64,000 nucleotides of DNA from an uncultured Bacteroidota bacterium (GTDB taxonomy: Bacteria > Bacteroidota > Bacteroidia > Bacteroidales > P3), in assembly GCA_902762805.1 (NCBI GenBank), contig CACWPQ010000012.1, positions 1-64,000 on the forward strand, read 5' to 3'. This document shows, piece by piece, positions 42,884 to 52,094 of the stretch; position 1 is the first letter of the stretch, and the number at the start of each line of letters is the position of its first letter. The notes below the pieces were generated by a model. The model saw only the letters and a list, made by a program, of their open reading frames with translations. It searched no databases and had not been told where the DNA came from. The translations under genes were made by a program, and so were the position numbers.

Positions 42884-44317
42884 ATGGCAAATTCTGTAAA
42901 ACACCATGGCAGAGTATATACTCCGAGTTGGCTTGTTCGGACTATACTTGATTTCGGGGGCTATTTTGGCCGAGGTATTGTTGGAAAACATGTTATTGAC
43001 AATAGTTGCGGAGATGGAGCATTCTTGTGCGAAATTGTCGATAGGTACTGCGCCCAATATAAAGCAAATGACTTGCCACTCCACTTGCAGTCATTCATTC
43101 ACGGTATAGAATTGGATGCAATAGAGAGAAACAAGTGTGTGTCGAATTTGAATGAAGTGATAGCCAGATACGGTGTCGGTGGCGTTGAATGGGATATTGT
43201 TTGCGCCGATGCTCTTACCGTAGATAAATACAATGGTAAGATGGACTATGTGTTCGGAAATCCTCCATATGTAAGGGTGCATAATCTAGAATCGAGTTAT
43301 GATGTTGTCAAGAGGTTCTCTTTCGCGCAGCAAGGAATGACAGACTTATTTATTGTTTTCTTCGAGCTAGGATTTAGAATGATGAAGGCAAACGGTAAAA
43401 TGTGTGTCATTACTCCGAGTTCATGGTTTGGAAGTAAGGCAGGTAGTGCATTACGTCAATATATTGTACAGCACAAAAATCTTTCAGGAATCATTGATCT
43501 TGGGCACCTCCAGCCCTTTGAAGCGACAACCTACACCGCCATCTCACGTTTTGATAATTATGCAGATCAGGTCGACTTATATAGGTTGTCAGAAGTAGAG
43601 GGGCCTGTTATCCCGATTGATAAACTGCCATTAAACGATTTGTTCATCACGGGTAATTTTTACATTTCGGACAGGCATCATCTAACCGAGTTGCAATCGA
43701 TACGTACGGGTAAGGCGTACAAGTACGTGGAAGTCAAAAATGGGTTTGCTACACTTGCTGACAAAGTTTTTATAGGCAATTTCCCTTTTGAGAAAGGTAC
43801 GATAAGGGTTTTAAAAGCTTCTACGGGTAAATGGTCAAGATGTATTTTCCCATATGACGAAAAAGGGAAACCTCTGCTTTCTGGTAGTATTATGTCTAAT
43901 TCTTCTTTGTATGGCTACCTGCTTGCGCATAAAGATGAACTTGCCCGTGACCGAGATGTGGAAAATAAAGAGTTGTGGTATCTATTTGGCCGGTCCCAAG
44001 CAATCAAGGATGTCTTTAAGGATAAGTATGCATTAAATACAATCGTAAAGGATAAAAGTAGTATCCGGCTAGAGAGGGTGGCCAAAGGAGAAGGCTTGTA
44101 TAGCGGTCTGTATATTCTAACGGATATATTAGAATCTGAAATCAAGGAGCTGATCGTTTCGGATGATTTTGTTGTATATGTCCGAATGCTGGCCAACTAT
44201 AAAAGCGGAGGCTATTATACATTTACATCGAAAGATGTAGAACAATACTTGAATTATAAACTTTCACAAAGATATGGACAATCAAGAATTTCTAAAGGTA
44301 ATCTCGAACTCTTTTAA
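42884..44317 (+). CDS. N6-adenine DNA methyltransferase, type II R-M system
   Basis: 477 residues. The order of motifs is that of class gamma-like adenine methyltransferases: motif X near GRVYTPSWLV (9-18), the AdoMet loop in DNSCGDGAFL (39-48), an acidic GIELDAIE, and the catalytic NPPY at 126-129. The C-terminal half (after ~230) is a specificity-type region without clear motifs. It methylates the host's sites to protect them from the overlapping endonuclease; the target sequence is unknown. Its AT-rich codon use contrasts with the flanks, and it has a long structured leader. The 3' end overlaps the endonuclease gene by 44 bases. Confidence 0.9.
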   Translation: MANSVKHHGRVYTPSWLVRTILDFGGYFGRGIVGKHVIDNSCGDGAFLCEIVDRYCAQYKANDLPLHLQSFIHGIELDAIERNKCVSNLNEVIARYGVGGVEWDIVCADALTVDKYNGKMDYVFGNPPYVRVHNLESSYDVVKRFSFAQQGMTDLFIVFFELGFRMMKANGKMCVITPSSWFGSKAGSALRQYIVQHKNLSGIIDLGHLQPFEATTYTAISRFDNYADQVDLYRLSEVEGPVIPIDKLPLNDLFITGNFYISDRHHLTELQSIRTGKAYKYVEVKNGFATLADKVFIGNFPFEKGTIRVLKASTGKWSRCIFPYDEKGKPLLSGSIMSNSSLYGYLLAHKDELARDRDVENKELWYLFGRSQAIKDVFKDKYALNTIVKDKSSIRLERVAKGEGLYSGLYILTDILESEIKELIVSDDFVVYVRMLANYKSGGYYTFTSKDVEQYLNYKLSQRYGQSRISKGNLELF

Positions 44318-44987
44318 AACCTTTTTGAATACGGGCTCTCGCAGCAATGAGAAGCTGAAGATACTGCACGGAGCCATCGCTTCGGATTTGGAGCAAAGAC
44401 TAGGACGGACACATGGCTACGAGGTACTGTCTCTGGGAATTGGCGATGGGCGTGAGTGCAACATCGAAGGCCGTTATATTGACAAAAAAGTGGATATTAC
44501 CATTCTAAAAAGAGGTGTTGTAACGGCAGGAATAGGTGTCAAGTTTGTAATGCAGAATTACTCACAAAATTCAAACAACTACTTTGAAAATATGTTGGGC
44601 GAGACGGCAAACATTCGATGCTCTAACGTGCCGTATTTTCAGATATTCATTATACCAGAGAAGTTGCCATATTACAAAGACTCTGGCAAGTTTAGTAAGT
44701 GGGAGCATTTTACTCGGCATAACGTGCAAAAGTATCTGCGTTTGTCGGAAGATAATGTCGAAATGTCGATACACACACCAACTAAGACATTGCTATATGT
44801 AATTAATCTTCCCGAGCTGCCTCATGATCCTGTTGATAGGGAAGCGTATGTTCAATTTTATAAGTCCATGCCCAAGATAAATGTCTTGTCTTCTAACACG
44901 CAATTCGGAAGGTTTCACCCTGCAGTGGTTTTAAATAACTACGATGAGTTTGCAGACAAGGTGACGCACTACATTATGTCAATATAG
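44274..44987 (+). CDS. Type II restriction endonuclease
   Basis: 237 residues. The frame begins inside the methyltransferase 3' end, a usual R-M arrangement. The putative PD-(D/E)xK core is VDITIL (Asp74) followed by AGIGVKFV with Lys90, though the middle acidic residue is replaced by Gly. Right after comes NYSQNSNNYFENMLGETANI, a conserved stretch of some type II enzymes. The long helical N-terminus (1-45) may bind DNA. Assignment follows from the context and the core; the recognition site is unknown. AT-rich like its partner. Confidence 0.8.
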   Translation: MDNQEFLKVISNSFKTFLNTGSRSNEKLKILHGAIASDLEQRLGRTHGYEVLSLGIGDGRECNIEGRYIDKKVDITILKRGVVTAGIGVKFVMQNYSQNSNNYFENMLGETANIRCSNVPYFQIFIIPEKLPYYKDSGKFSKWEHFTRHNVQKYLRLSEDNVEMSIHTPTKTLLYVINLPELPHDPVDREAYVQFYKSMPKINVLSSNTQFGRFHPAVVLNNYDEFADKVTHYIMSI

Positions 44988-45183
44988 CAAGTTGTAAGAT
45001 TGCCGAATGACCGCCATGGTAATCCGACATGAATCGCCGAAGAATGTATATGCCTGTGTGCTGGTCTTCTGTGCTTTATGTATTCCAAGGGTGGCAATGT
45101 GGAAATGTTTGACTTCTAACGGCTTCAAATTTGGCACAAAGAAGGCATGCGGGATGCTTTTTTTGCGACGGGGTCGGATCCGA
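44988..45183. other. Degenerate spacer after the R-M genes
   Basis: Both strands carry medium-length open frames here (for example plus 45007-45225), but neither has convincing protein features, and the region leads straight into two gene fragments. It recalls short sequences I have seen as scattered small ORFs in Bacteroidales genomes; this is memory, not evidence. Confidence 0.3.
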
Positions 45184-45227
45184 CGAGGTGCTGGGATGGC
45201 GCCGCTGATGCCGCAATCCATGTAGAG
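45184..45227 (-). pseudogene. 44-bp duplicated fragment of etfA
   Basis: This stretch matches 45713-45754, inside etfA, with one extra base and two substitutions. It lies on the same strand and still reads LYMDCGISGAI against [11 protein letters not shown] of EtfA. The copy is ~530 bases away from the source, outside any intact gene. Confidence 0.75.
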
Positions 45228-45246
45228 TTTGTATATCGAGCGAATG

Positions 45247-45384
45247 CTATTGCTGCAGGAACATAACATAGTATATGGGCAGATAGGTGATGCCGTTGGA
45301 TGTGGAGGTCTCGCGGGTGTTGGAGAAGACGTAGGCTTTGCGGATGTTGTATTCTTCAACTTGCAAGAAATGATTACATTTTTC
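45247..45384 (-). pseudogene. C-terminal remnant of a DUF4143-type AAA ATPase gene
   Basis: 45 codons end in a stop at 45247-45249 and read EEYNIRKAYVFSNTRE ... ITYLPIYYVMFL. This resembles the last ~35 residues of Bacteroidales AAA ATPases with DUF4143 domains. A stop codon just upstream and the lack of any ATPase motif show that only the tail is left. Confidence 0.45.
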
Positions 45385-45461
45385 TTATAAATTTAGTGTT
45401 GCAAAAATACACTTTTCCTATGAAATGAGCAAATAAAAAATACGCTTTTCTGCAAAATGAT

Positions 45462-45490
45462 AGCGGCCCGCAGGGTGGGTGCGGGCCGCT
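45462..45490 (-). terminator. Terminator-like hairpin after etfA
   Basis: A perfect 11-bp stem AGCGGCCCGCA / TGCGGGCCGCT with a 7-base loop, followed on the minus strand by ATCATTTTGC rather than a clean T run. Confidence 0.5.
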
Positions 45491-45566
45491 GGTTATGAGG
45501 GCTGCAGCAATGTTCGCTCCGCAAGGTTGCGGGCCATAGCAGCAGCATACAGAACCGCTGGGCGGT

Positions 45567-46577
45567 TTATTTCTGCATGGTCTTCAGGCGCTCGGTGAGC
45601 ATGGGGACGATCTTGTGGAGGTCGCCCACGATGCCGAGGTCGGCCACTTGGAAGATGGGGGCGAACTTGTCCTTGTTGATGGCAATGATGAGTTCGCTCT
45701 CCTCCATGCCGGCGAGGTGCTGGATGGCGCCGCTGATGCCGCAGGCCATGTAGAGGGCGGGGCGGACCGTCTTGCCCGTCTGGCCCACCTGGCGGCTGGC
45801 ATCCATGACGCCGGCGTCGACCATGGCGCGGCTGCTGGAGACTTCGCCACCGAGTTCGGCGGCCAGGGCCTGGAGCTTGCCGAAGCCGTCCTTGGTGCCT
45901 ACGCCGCGGCCGCCGCTGACGAGGATTTTGGCTTCGCTGATGTCGGCCACGGTCTTCTCTTCCTTGACGGTCTTGACGAGCTTGACGCGGGCAATCTTCT
46001 TCTCGTCGAAGTTGACCTTGAAGTCGACCACCTCCCCCTTGCGGCCCTTGTCGGCGGCCATCTTCTGCATGACGCCGGGGCGGACGGTGGACATCTGCGG
46101 GCGGTGGTTCTTGCAGAGGATGGTGGCCATGAGGTTGCCGCCGAAGGCGGGACGGGTCATGCGGAACTCGTGGGCTTCGTCGTCGCTGATTTCCAGCTTG
46201 GTGGCGTCGGCGGTGAGGCCGGTGCGGTTGCGGGCGGAGACACGGGGGCCGAGGTCGCGGCCGATGGTGGTGGCGCCGATGAGCATGATGCTCGGTTTCT
46301 CGCTCTCGATGATGGCGGTGATGGCCTCGGTGTAGGGCTCGGTCATGTAGTCCTTCAGCAGGTCGTGGTCGACCACCATGACGCGGTCGGCGCCGTGCTC
46401 GATGAGGGTGGGGGCCAGGCCTTTGATATCCTTGCCCAGCAGCATGGCGACCACCTTCTCCTGGTTGGCGTCGGCCAGCTCGCGGGCTTTGCCCAGCAGC
46501 TCGAGGGCCACGTTCTGAAGTTTGCCTTCGCGTTGCTCGGCAAACACGTATACGTCTTTATAATCTGTGAGGTTCAT
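45567..46577 (-). CDS. etfA: Electron transfer flavoprotein alpha subunit
   Basis: 336 residues. The N-terminal half is the variable domain; the C-terminal half is the conserved FAD-binding domain with [39 protein letters not shown] (quoted in part), [17 protein letters not shown] and a final [11 protein letters not shown]. With EtfB it passes electrons from acyl-CoA dehydrogenases to the respiratory chain. It lies 154 bases after etfB, across a tandem-repeat spacer, and closes the ridA - acyl-CoA dehydrogenase - etfB - etfA cluster. A 44-bp piece of this gene is duplicated at 45184-45227. Confidence 0.96.
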   Translation of the reverse strand: MNLTDYKDVYVFAEQREGKLQNVALELLGKARELADANQEKVVAMLLGKDIKGLAPTLIEHGADRVMVVDHDLLKDYMTEPYTEAITAIIESEKPSIMLIGATTIGRDLGPRVSARNRTGLTADATKLEISDDEAHEFRMTRPAFGGNLMATILCKNHRPQMSTVRPGVMQKMAADKGRKGEVVDFKVNFDEKKIARVKLVKTVKEEKTVADISEAKILVSGGRGVGTKDGFGKLQALAAELGGEVSSSRAMVDAGVMDASRQVGQTGKTVRPALYMACGISGAIQHLAGMEESELIIAINKDKFAPIFQVADLGIVGDLHKIVPMLTERLKTMQK

Positions 46578-46587
46578 AATTTCTCGT

Positions 46588-46731
46588 TCTTTTCGGTAGT
46601 TATCGGGAGTTAAAGGGAGTTATCGCACTTGCGTGCCGGGAGTTAGAGACAGATGTTCCAATCTGACGCTATTGTCTTTAACTACTCTAACTACTATTAA
46701 CTACTTTAACTACTTTTAACTACCCAATTCA
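46588..46731. repeat. Degenerate tandem repeats between etfB and etfA
   Basis: Two arrays with GTTA/TAAC cores (GTAGTTATCG, GGAGTTAAAG, GGAGTTATCG at 46595-46624; TAACTAC every 9-10 bases at 46678-46722) fill the spacer. The period is nearer 9-10 than 7. The right array follows the etfB stop codon directly. Confidence 0.6.
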
Positions 46732-47517
46732 TTAAATGATGTGCTTCTCCTTGAGTTTGTTCACGATGAGCTCCACGGCCTCTTCGGGGCTGACCTCGAA
46801 GGTCTGGCCGGCGGGTTTGAGCTGTTTGGGGAACGACTTGAAGACGCTCGTCGGCGAGCCGGCCTTGCCGATTTCCTCGTCGGGCACGTTGATGCGGTCG
46901 GCACCCCACACCTCGACTTCCTTGTCGAAGGCGTCCACGATGCCGCTCACGCTCATGTAGCGCGGCTGCACGGCGCTGGCCAGGGCGGTGACCACGCAGG
47001 GGGCCTGCATCTCGAGCACCTGGTAGCCGTCTTCGAGCTGCTTGCGGATGGTGAAGGTCTTGGTGGCCTCGTTGTACAGGAGGTCCTCCATGTAGGAGAC
47101 CTGCGGCAGGTCGAGGTGCTCGGCGATCTGCGGACCCACCTGGGCCGTGTCGCCGTCGATGGCCTGGCGGCCGGTGACGATGAGGTCGACATCCATCGTG
47201 CGCAGGGCGCCGGCGATGGCGCTGCTGGTGGCCAGCGTGTCGGCGCCGCCCAGCTTGCGGTCGGTCAGCAGGATGGCGCGGTCCACACCCATAGCGAGGG
47301 CTTCGCGCAGGATGGCCTCGGCCTGCGGCAGGCCCATGGTGATGACGGTCACGTGGGCGCCGTATTTGTCCTTCAGCTGCAGGGCGAATTCGAGGCCGCC
47401 CTTGTCGTCGGGGTTCATGATCGAGGGCACGCCCTCGCGGATCAGCGTGCCGGTCTGCGGATTGATTTTCACCTCGGTGGTGTCCGGCACTTGTTTTATG
47501 CAAACTACGATGTTCAT
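46732..47517 (-). CDS. etfB: Electron transfer flavoprotein beta subunit
   Basis: 261 residues. The start MNIVVCIKQVPDTTEVKINP, the ALQLKDKYGAHVTVITMG and LLTDRKLGGADTLATSSA blocks and the domain II VTGRQAIDGDTAQVGPQ are typical of EtfB, which binds AMP and forms the ETF dimer with EtfA. A repeat-rich spacer separates it from the acyl-CoA dehydrogenase upstream. Gene order and strand indicate one functional unit for acyl-CoA oxidation. Confidence 0.96.
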   Translation of the reverse strand: MNIVVCIKQVPDTTEVKINPQTGTLIREGVPSIMNPDDKGGLEFALQLKDKYGAHVTVITMGLPQAEAILREALAMGVDRAILLTDRKLGGADTLATSSAIAGALRTMDVDLIVTGRQAIDGDTAQVGPQIAEHLDLPQVSYMEDLLYNEATKTFTIRKQLEDGYQVLEMQAPCVVTALASAVQPRYMSVSGIVDAFDKEVEVWGADRINVPDEEIGKAGSPTSVFKSFPKQLKPAGQTFEVSPEEAVELIVNKLKEKHII

Positions 47518-47532
47518 ATTCTTTATTCTTTC

Positions 47533-47671
47533 GGCCTCTCCCCCGACCCCTCTCCTTTCAAGAGAGGGGAGTGGAATGCATCTCGCTTCCTTCGGTAAGG
47601 TTGTGGCCTTTTTGTTTTACTGTATCTATCTGCTCCCCTCTCCTCCGAGGAGAGGGGCTGGGGGTGAGGCT
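47533..47671. mobile_element. MITE-like compound element, copy 1
   Basis: About 139 bases bounded by inverted repeats of ~38 bases: GGCCTCTCCCCCGACCCCTC at the left and, reversed, AGCCTCACCCCCAGCCCCTC at the right. Each end holds its own hairpin (CTCCCCTCTC with GAGAGGGG). The inside resembles that of copy 2 (TCGGTA, TGTGGC, TTGTTT, TCTA in order). It starts right after the stop of the acyl-CoA dehydrogenase gene. No coding capacity. Confidence 0.65.
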
Positions 47672-47672
47672 G

Positions 47673-48812
<1,140 letters not shown>

Positions 48813-48826
48813 ATTGTTTGTTTTAT

Positions 48827-48978
48827 CGGCCTCGCCCCCCGACCCCTCTCCGTGGGGGAGAGGGGAGAGGAATGTCTTTATTCCATCTCTCTTCTATCGG
48901 TAGGCTGTGGCTTTCTTGTTTCTCTTTTTTACTGTCTACTCCCCTCGCCTAACAGGAGAGGGGCTGGGGGTGAGGCTT
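48827..48978. mobile_element. MITE-like compound element, copy 2
   Basis: About 152 bases with the same ends (CGGCCTCGCCCCCCGACCCC at the left; GGGGCTGGGGGTGAGGCT at the right) and a related inside. It begins directly after the ridA stop codon (48979-48981 on minus) and ends 14 bases before the acyl-CoA dehydrogenase ATG. Same orientation as copy 1. Confidence 0.65.
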
Positions 48979-49359
48979 TTACTTCACTGCAATCGTCTCA
49001 ATCTCAACCAGCACGCCCATCGGCAACCCCTTCACCGCGAAGGCGGCGCGCGCAGGGCAGTCGGTGTTGTAGTACTTGGCGTACACCTCGTTCATCGGCT
49101 TGAAATACTCCATGTCGGCCAGCAGACAGGTGCTCTTCACCACGTCTTGGAACGTGTACCCAGCCTCGTCCAGGATGGCCTTGATGTTTTTGAAGACCTG
49201 CTCGGTCTGCGCCGTGATGCCCTCCGGCACCTCCTTGGTGGCGGGGTTGATTGGGATCTGTCCCGAGATGTAAAGCGTGTTGCCGGCCTGCACCGCCTGG
49301 CTGTACGGGCCGATGGCGGCAGGGGCGTTGGGGGTGTTGATGATTTTCTTCATTTCCAA
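48979..49359 (-). CDS. ridA: RidA-family enamine/imine deaminase
   Basis: 126 residues with the Rid signature throughout: NTPNAPAAIGPYSQAVQAGNTLYISGQIP (quoted in part), EQVFKNIKAILDEAG, and the C-terminal CPARAAFAVKGLPMGVLVEIE, which holds the catalytic arginine. RidA hydrolyses reactive 2-aminoacrylate formed by PLP enzymes. It is the promoter-proximal gene of the cluster with the acyl-CoA dehydrogenase and ETF genes. Promoter box at 49397. Confidence 0.96.
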   Translation of the reverse strand: MEMKKIINTPNAPAAIGPYSQAVQAGNTLYISGQIPINPATKEVPEGITAQTEQVFKNIKAILDEAGYTFQDVVKSTCLLADMEYFKPMNEVYAKYYNTDCPARAAFAVKGLPMGVLVEIETIAVK

Positions 49360-49396
49360 TATTTTTATTTAGTTTTTATTTCTCAAATCGAGGGTG

Positions 49397-49404
49397 CAAA
49401 GTTA
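49397..49404 (-). promoter_or_regulatory. -7 box of the ridA promoter
   Basis: CAAAGTTA on plus reads TAACTTTG on minus, followed by CACCC as in other promoters here; 38 bases before the ridA ATG. Confidence 0.55.
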
Positions 49405-49718
49405 CACCTTTTTTTTCAATCGTCGGCACTTTTTTTATCAAATTTTATTATCTCGCTGACTCACAGCCGCTTGCCTCCCGCCGCCAGCCTCCATCCCTCC
49501 GCCCCGGTTTTCCGCCCCTTTTGCCGCCCATTTTCCACCCGCATCGTTGCCCTTTTGCACCCCGTTTCCCTCCTCCTTCCATTGCAGAATTTACCCAAAC
49601 TATGGGCAAACTTTGATACCCCCAATTCCCTGGTTTTCAGGCTGCATTTTCCTGCCCGTTTTCACCCCGTTTTCCATTTTTGTTTCACTTTTTTTCGCTC
49701 CCTTTTCGCCAAAAGTCG
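49405..49718. other. Pyrimidine-rich non-coding spacer between ridA and the MBOAT gene
   Basis: The 330 bases are unusually C/T rich on the plus strand (long CCGCC, CCCC and TTTT runs). An open frame continues through it into the MBOAT gene, but composition and the promoter box at 49719 argue that it is not translated. Nothing else recognised. Confidence 0.45.
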
Positions 49719-49726
49719 TATCTTTG
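49719..49726 (+). promoter_or_regulatory. -7 box of the MBOAT operon promoter
   Basis: TATCTTTG followed by CACCC, 11 bases before the ATG at 49738, so the transcript would be nearly leaderless. Confidence 0.6.
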
Positions 49727-49737
49727 CACCCCGAATT

Positions 49738-51171
49738 ATGTTGTTCAATTCGCTCCATTTCGCCCTCTTCCTGCCCGTGGTCTTCGCCGTCTACTGGCTC
49801 CTGCGCCCTTCCCTCCGCAGCCAGAACCTCTTCATCCTCGCCGCCTCCTGTTTCTTCTACGCCTGCTGGGACCCCCGCTTCCTGCTCCTCATCGCCTTCA
49901 CCTCCCTCGCCTCCTACCTCAGCGGCCTCGCCATCCACCGCTCTTCGGGGTGGGGGAGACGATGGTTCCTCTGGGCGAATGTTGTTGTCAACCTGCTGAT
50001 ACTCTGCCTGTTCAAATACTACGATTTCTTCGCCCAGTCCTTCGCCGACCTCTTCCTCGGCGGCCGCTCCGACCACCTGCTCCTCCACCTCGTCCTCCCC
50101 GTCGGCATCTCGTTCTACACCTTCCAGGCCCTCAGCTATTCCATCGACGTCTACCGCCGCTCCGTCACCCCAACGCGCGACCCCGTGGCCTTCTTCGCCT
50201 ACGTCAGCTTCTTCCCCCAGCTCGTCGCAGGCCCCATCGAGCGCGCCTCCTCCCTCCTCCCGCAGTTCCTCGCCCCCCGCTCCTTCTCCTATCCCCTTGC
50301 CGTCCAGGGGCTTCGCCAAATGCTGTGGGGCTTCTTCAAAAAGATGGTCGTGGCCGACAGTTGCGCACTCTATGTCGACCGTGTATTCACTTCTTATTCA
50401 GACTGCTCTGCCCCCTCGCTCATCATCGCCTCGCTCCTCTTCTCCATCCAAATCTATGCCGACTTCTCCGGCTACAGCGACATCGCCATCGGATGTGCCA
50501 AACTCTTCGGTATCAGCCTGCGGCGCAACTTCAATGTCCCCTACTTCAGCCGCGATATCGCCGAGTTCTGGCGCCGCTGGCATATCTCGCTCACCTCCTG
50601 GTTCCGCGACTACCTCTACATTCCCCTCGGCGGCAGCCGTGCCGGCCGTTGGCGCTCCGTCGCCAACACCTTTATCATCTTCCTGGTCAGTGGGTTGTGG
50701 CATGGCGCCAACTGGACCTTCCTCCTCTGGGGCTTCTACCACGCCCTCCTCTTTCTGCCACTCATCCTCCTCGGCCGCAATCGCCGCCATCTCGACACCG
50801 TCGCCCCCTCCCGTCCGCTGCCTTCCCTCCCCGAGCTCTTCCAGATGTTGCTCACTTTTCTCCTCGCCACCCTCGGTTGGATATTCTTCCGCTCGCCGTC
50901 TATCGAGTTTTCTTTCAGCTATATAGCGCGTATGCTGGGAATGGGTTCCGCCGGACATTTTCTTTCGCCCGTCGCCGGTGACCACTTCATCATTATCCCC
51001 GCCATCTTCCTGATGTTCAGCGTTGAATGGTTCTCGCGCCATAGCAGCTACCCCTTCGCCCGCCAGCCCCGCAGCCGTACCCTCCGCTGGGTGGGATATA
51101 TGTCGTTGATTTTCATAATTATCGCATTCTCGCAAACCTCCGAAATGCCCTTTATCTATTTCCAGTTTTGA
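49738..51171 (+). CDS. MBOAT-family O-acyltransferase (AlgI/DltB-like)
   Basis: 477 residues from the ATG at 49738; a much longer open frame upstream is non-coding. About ten membrane helices. LLRPSLRSQNLFILAASCFFYACWDPRF near the start, FFPQLVAGPIERASSLLPQF, YADFSGYSDIAIGCAKLFG and FWRRWHISLTSWFRDYLYIPLGGSR lead to the catalytic histidine in VSGLWHGANWTF (segments trimmed). It moves acyl groups across the membrane onto extracytoplasmic glycans. The next gene is an SGNH-type partner, as in alginate O-acetylation systems. The acceptor is unknown. Confidence 0.94.
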   Translation: MLFNSLHFALFLPVVFAVYWLLRPSLRSQNLFILAASCFFYACWDPRFLLLIAFTSLASYLSGLAIHRSSGWGRRWFLWANVVVNLLILCLFKYYDFFAQSFADLFLGGRSDHLLLHLVLPVGISFYTFQALSYSIDVYRRSVTPTRDPVAFFAYVSFFPQLVAGPIERASSLLPQFLAPRSFSYPLAVQGLRQMLWGFFKKMVVADSCALYVDRVFTSYSDCSAPSLIIASLLFSIQIYADFSGYSDIAIGCAKLFGISLRRNFNVPYFSRDIAEFWRRWHISLTSWFRDYLYIPLGGSRAGRWRSVANTFIIFLVSGLWHGANWTFLLWGFYHALLFLPLILLGRNRRHLDTVAPSRPLPSLPELFQMLLTFLLATLGWIFFRSPSIEFSFSYIARMLGMGSAGHFLSPVAGDHFIIIPAIFLMFSVEWFSRHSSYPFARQPRSRTLRWVGYMSLIFIIIAFSQTSEMPFIYFQF

Positions 51172-52094
51172 AACGCTTCGTCCGCCATATCATCCTCTTC
51201 CACCCCCTCGCACTGCTTTTCTCCGTGCTGATGCTCTGGCTGCTGGGCGGCACAGGGCGTCTGCGCAACGTGTCCTATCGGCTCGGTGGCGACGATTTTC
51301 TCTACTCCAAGTCGCGCGAAATCGCTTCCATTCAGCAGGTTGACGTCCTTTTCCTCGGCTCTTCCCACGCCTATCGCACCTTCGATCCACGCATCTTCGC
51401 CGAGCGGGGCATCTCCGTCTTCAACCTCGGCTCCTCCAACCAGACACCTCTCCAGTCCGAAGTCCTTCTCCGTCAGTATCTTGATTCCTGCAACCCCCGC
51501 CTGGTGGTCATCGAGGTGCACCCCGACATCATCGACTACGACGGCATCGAGTCCGCCCTCTCGCTCCTCTCCAACGTCCCCCCTTCGTGGCACATGCTTC
51601 CCATGGCCCTCCGCTCGCGCAACCTCCGTGTCCTCTGCACCGCCCCCTATGCTATGCTCCACAACCTCTTTTCTCCCTCTTTCCGCTCTTTCGATGAGCC
51701 TCCGGTTCGCGGCGTAAATCATTATGTGTCTGGTGGCTACGTCGAACGCGACATGGCTCGCTATACCCCTTCCGACGAGCCGCCCTACCACATCGCTCCG
51801 CTTCCTGCCCAGACGGCAGCCCTCCGCCGCTGCCTCAACTACCTCGACTCCAGGACTGTTCCGTTCCTCCTCGTCCAAACACCCGATACGCGCGCTCGGC
51901 TGGAGGCATATACTAATTTGTCTGATTTCCAATCGCTCATGTCCTCCTTGGGTCCCTTCTGCGCGCTGCGCTCCGACGCCTTGGTCGACACGCTCCACTT
52001 CTTCGACTCCGACCACCTCAATCAGCGCGGCGTCGACCTCTACTGTTCTCAATTCCGTGATTCAATTATTATCCCATTACTCAATACATTATGA
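51168..52094 (+). CDS. SGNH-type partner of the MBOAT acyltransferase (AlgX/DltD-like)
   Basis: 308 residues. The start is TTG at 51168, overlapping the MBOAT stop (TTGA); no ATG serves. A single N-terminal helix (HIILFHPLALLFSVLMLWLLG) anchors an extracytoplasmic domain with the nucleophile motif VLFLGSSHAYRTFD (Ser about 65) and the C-terminal FDSDHLNQRGVDLY, holding the Asp-His of the SGNH triad. Such proteins complete acyl transfer begun by MBOAT proteins. The gene overlaps anmK by ATGA. Confidence 0.82.
   Translation: MKRFVRHIILFHPLALLFSVLMLWLLGGTGRLRNVSYRLGGDDFLYSKSREIASIQQVDVLFLGSSHAYRTFDPRIFAERGISVFNLGSSNQTPLQSEVLLRQYLDSCNPRLVVIEVHPDIIDYDGIESALSLLSNVPPSWHMLPMALRSRNLRVLCTAPYAMLHNLFSPSFRSFDEPPVRGVNHYVSGGYVERDMARYTPSDEPPYHIAPLPAQTAALRRCLNYLDSRTVPFLLVQTPDTRARLEAYTNLSDFQSLMSSLGPFCALRSDALVDTLHFFDSDHLNQRGVDLYCSQFRDSIIIPLLNTL

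Noticed and set aside
44979..45359. 126-residue open frame on the minus strand after the R-M genes
   Set aside because: It is a patchwork of an etfA fragment, low-complexity sequence and the antisense of a decayed region; no single gene.
41518..45400. Whole integrative element with integrase or att sites
   Set aside because: No integrase, transposase, tRNA or direct repeats were found at the borders; only composition and gene content suggest transfer.
48907..49737. Possible N-terminal extension of the MBOAT gene
   Set aside because: It would cross a MITE-like repeat, the antisense strand of ridA and a promoter box. The ATG at 49738 gives the family N-terminus.
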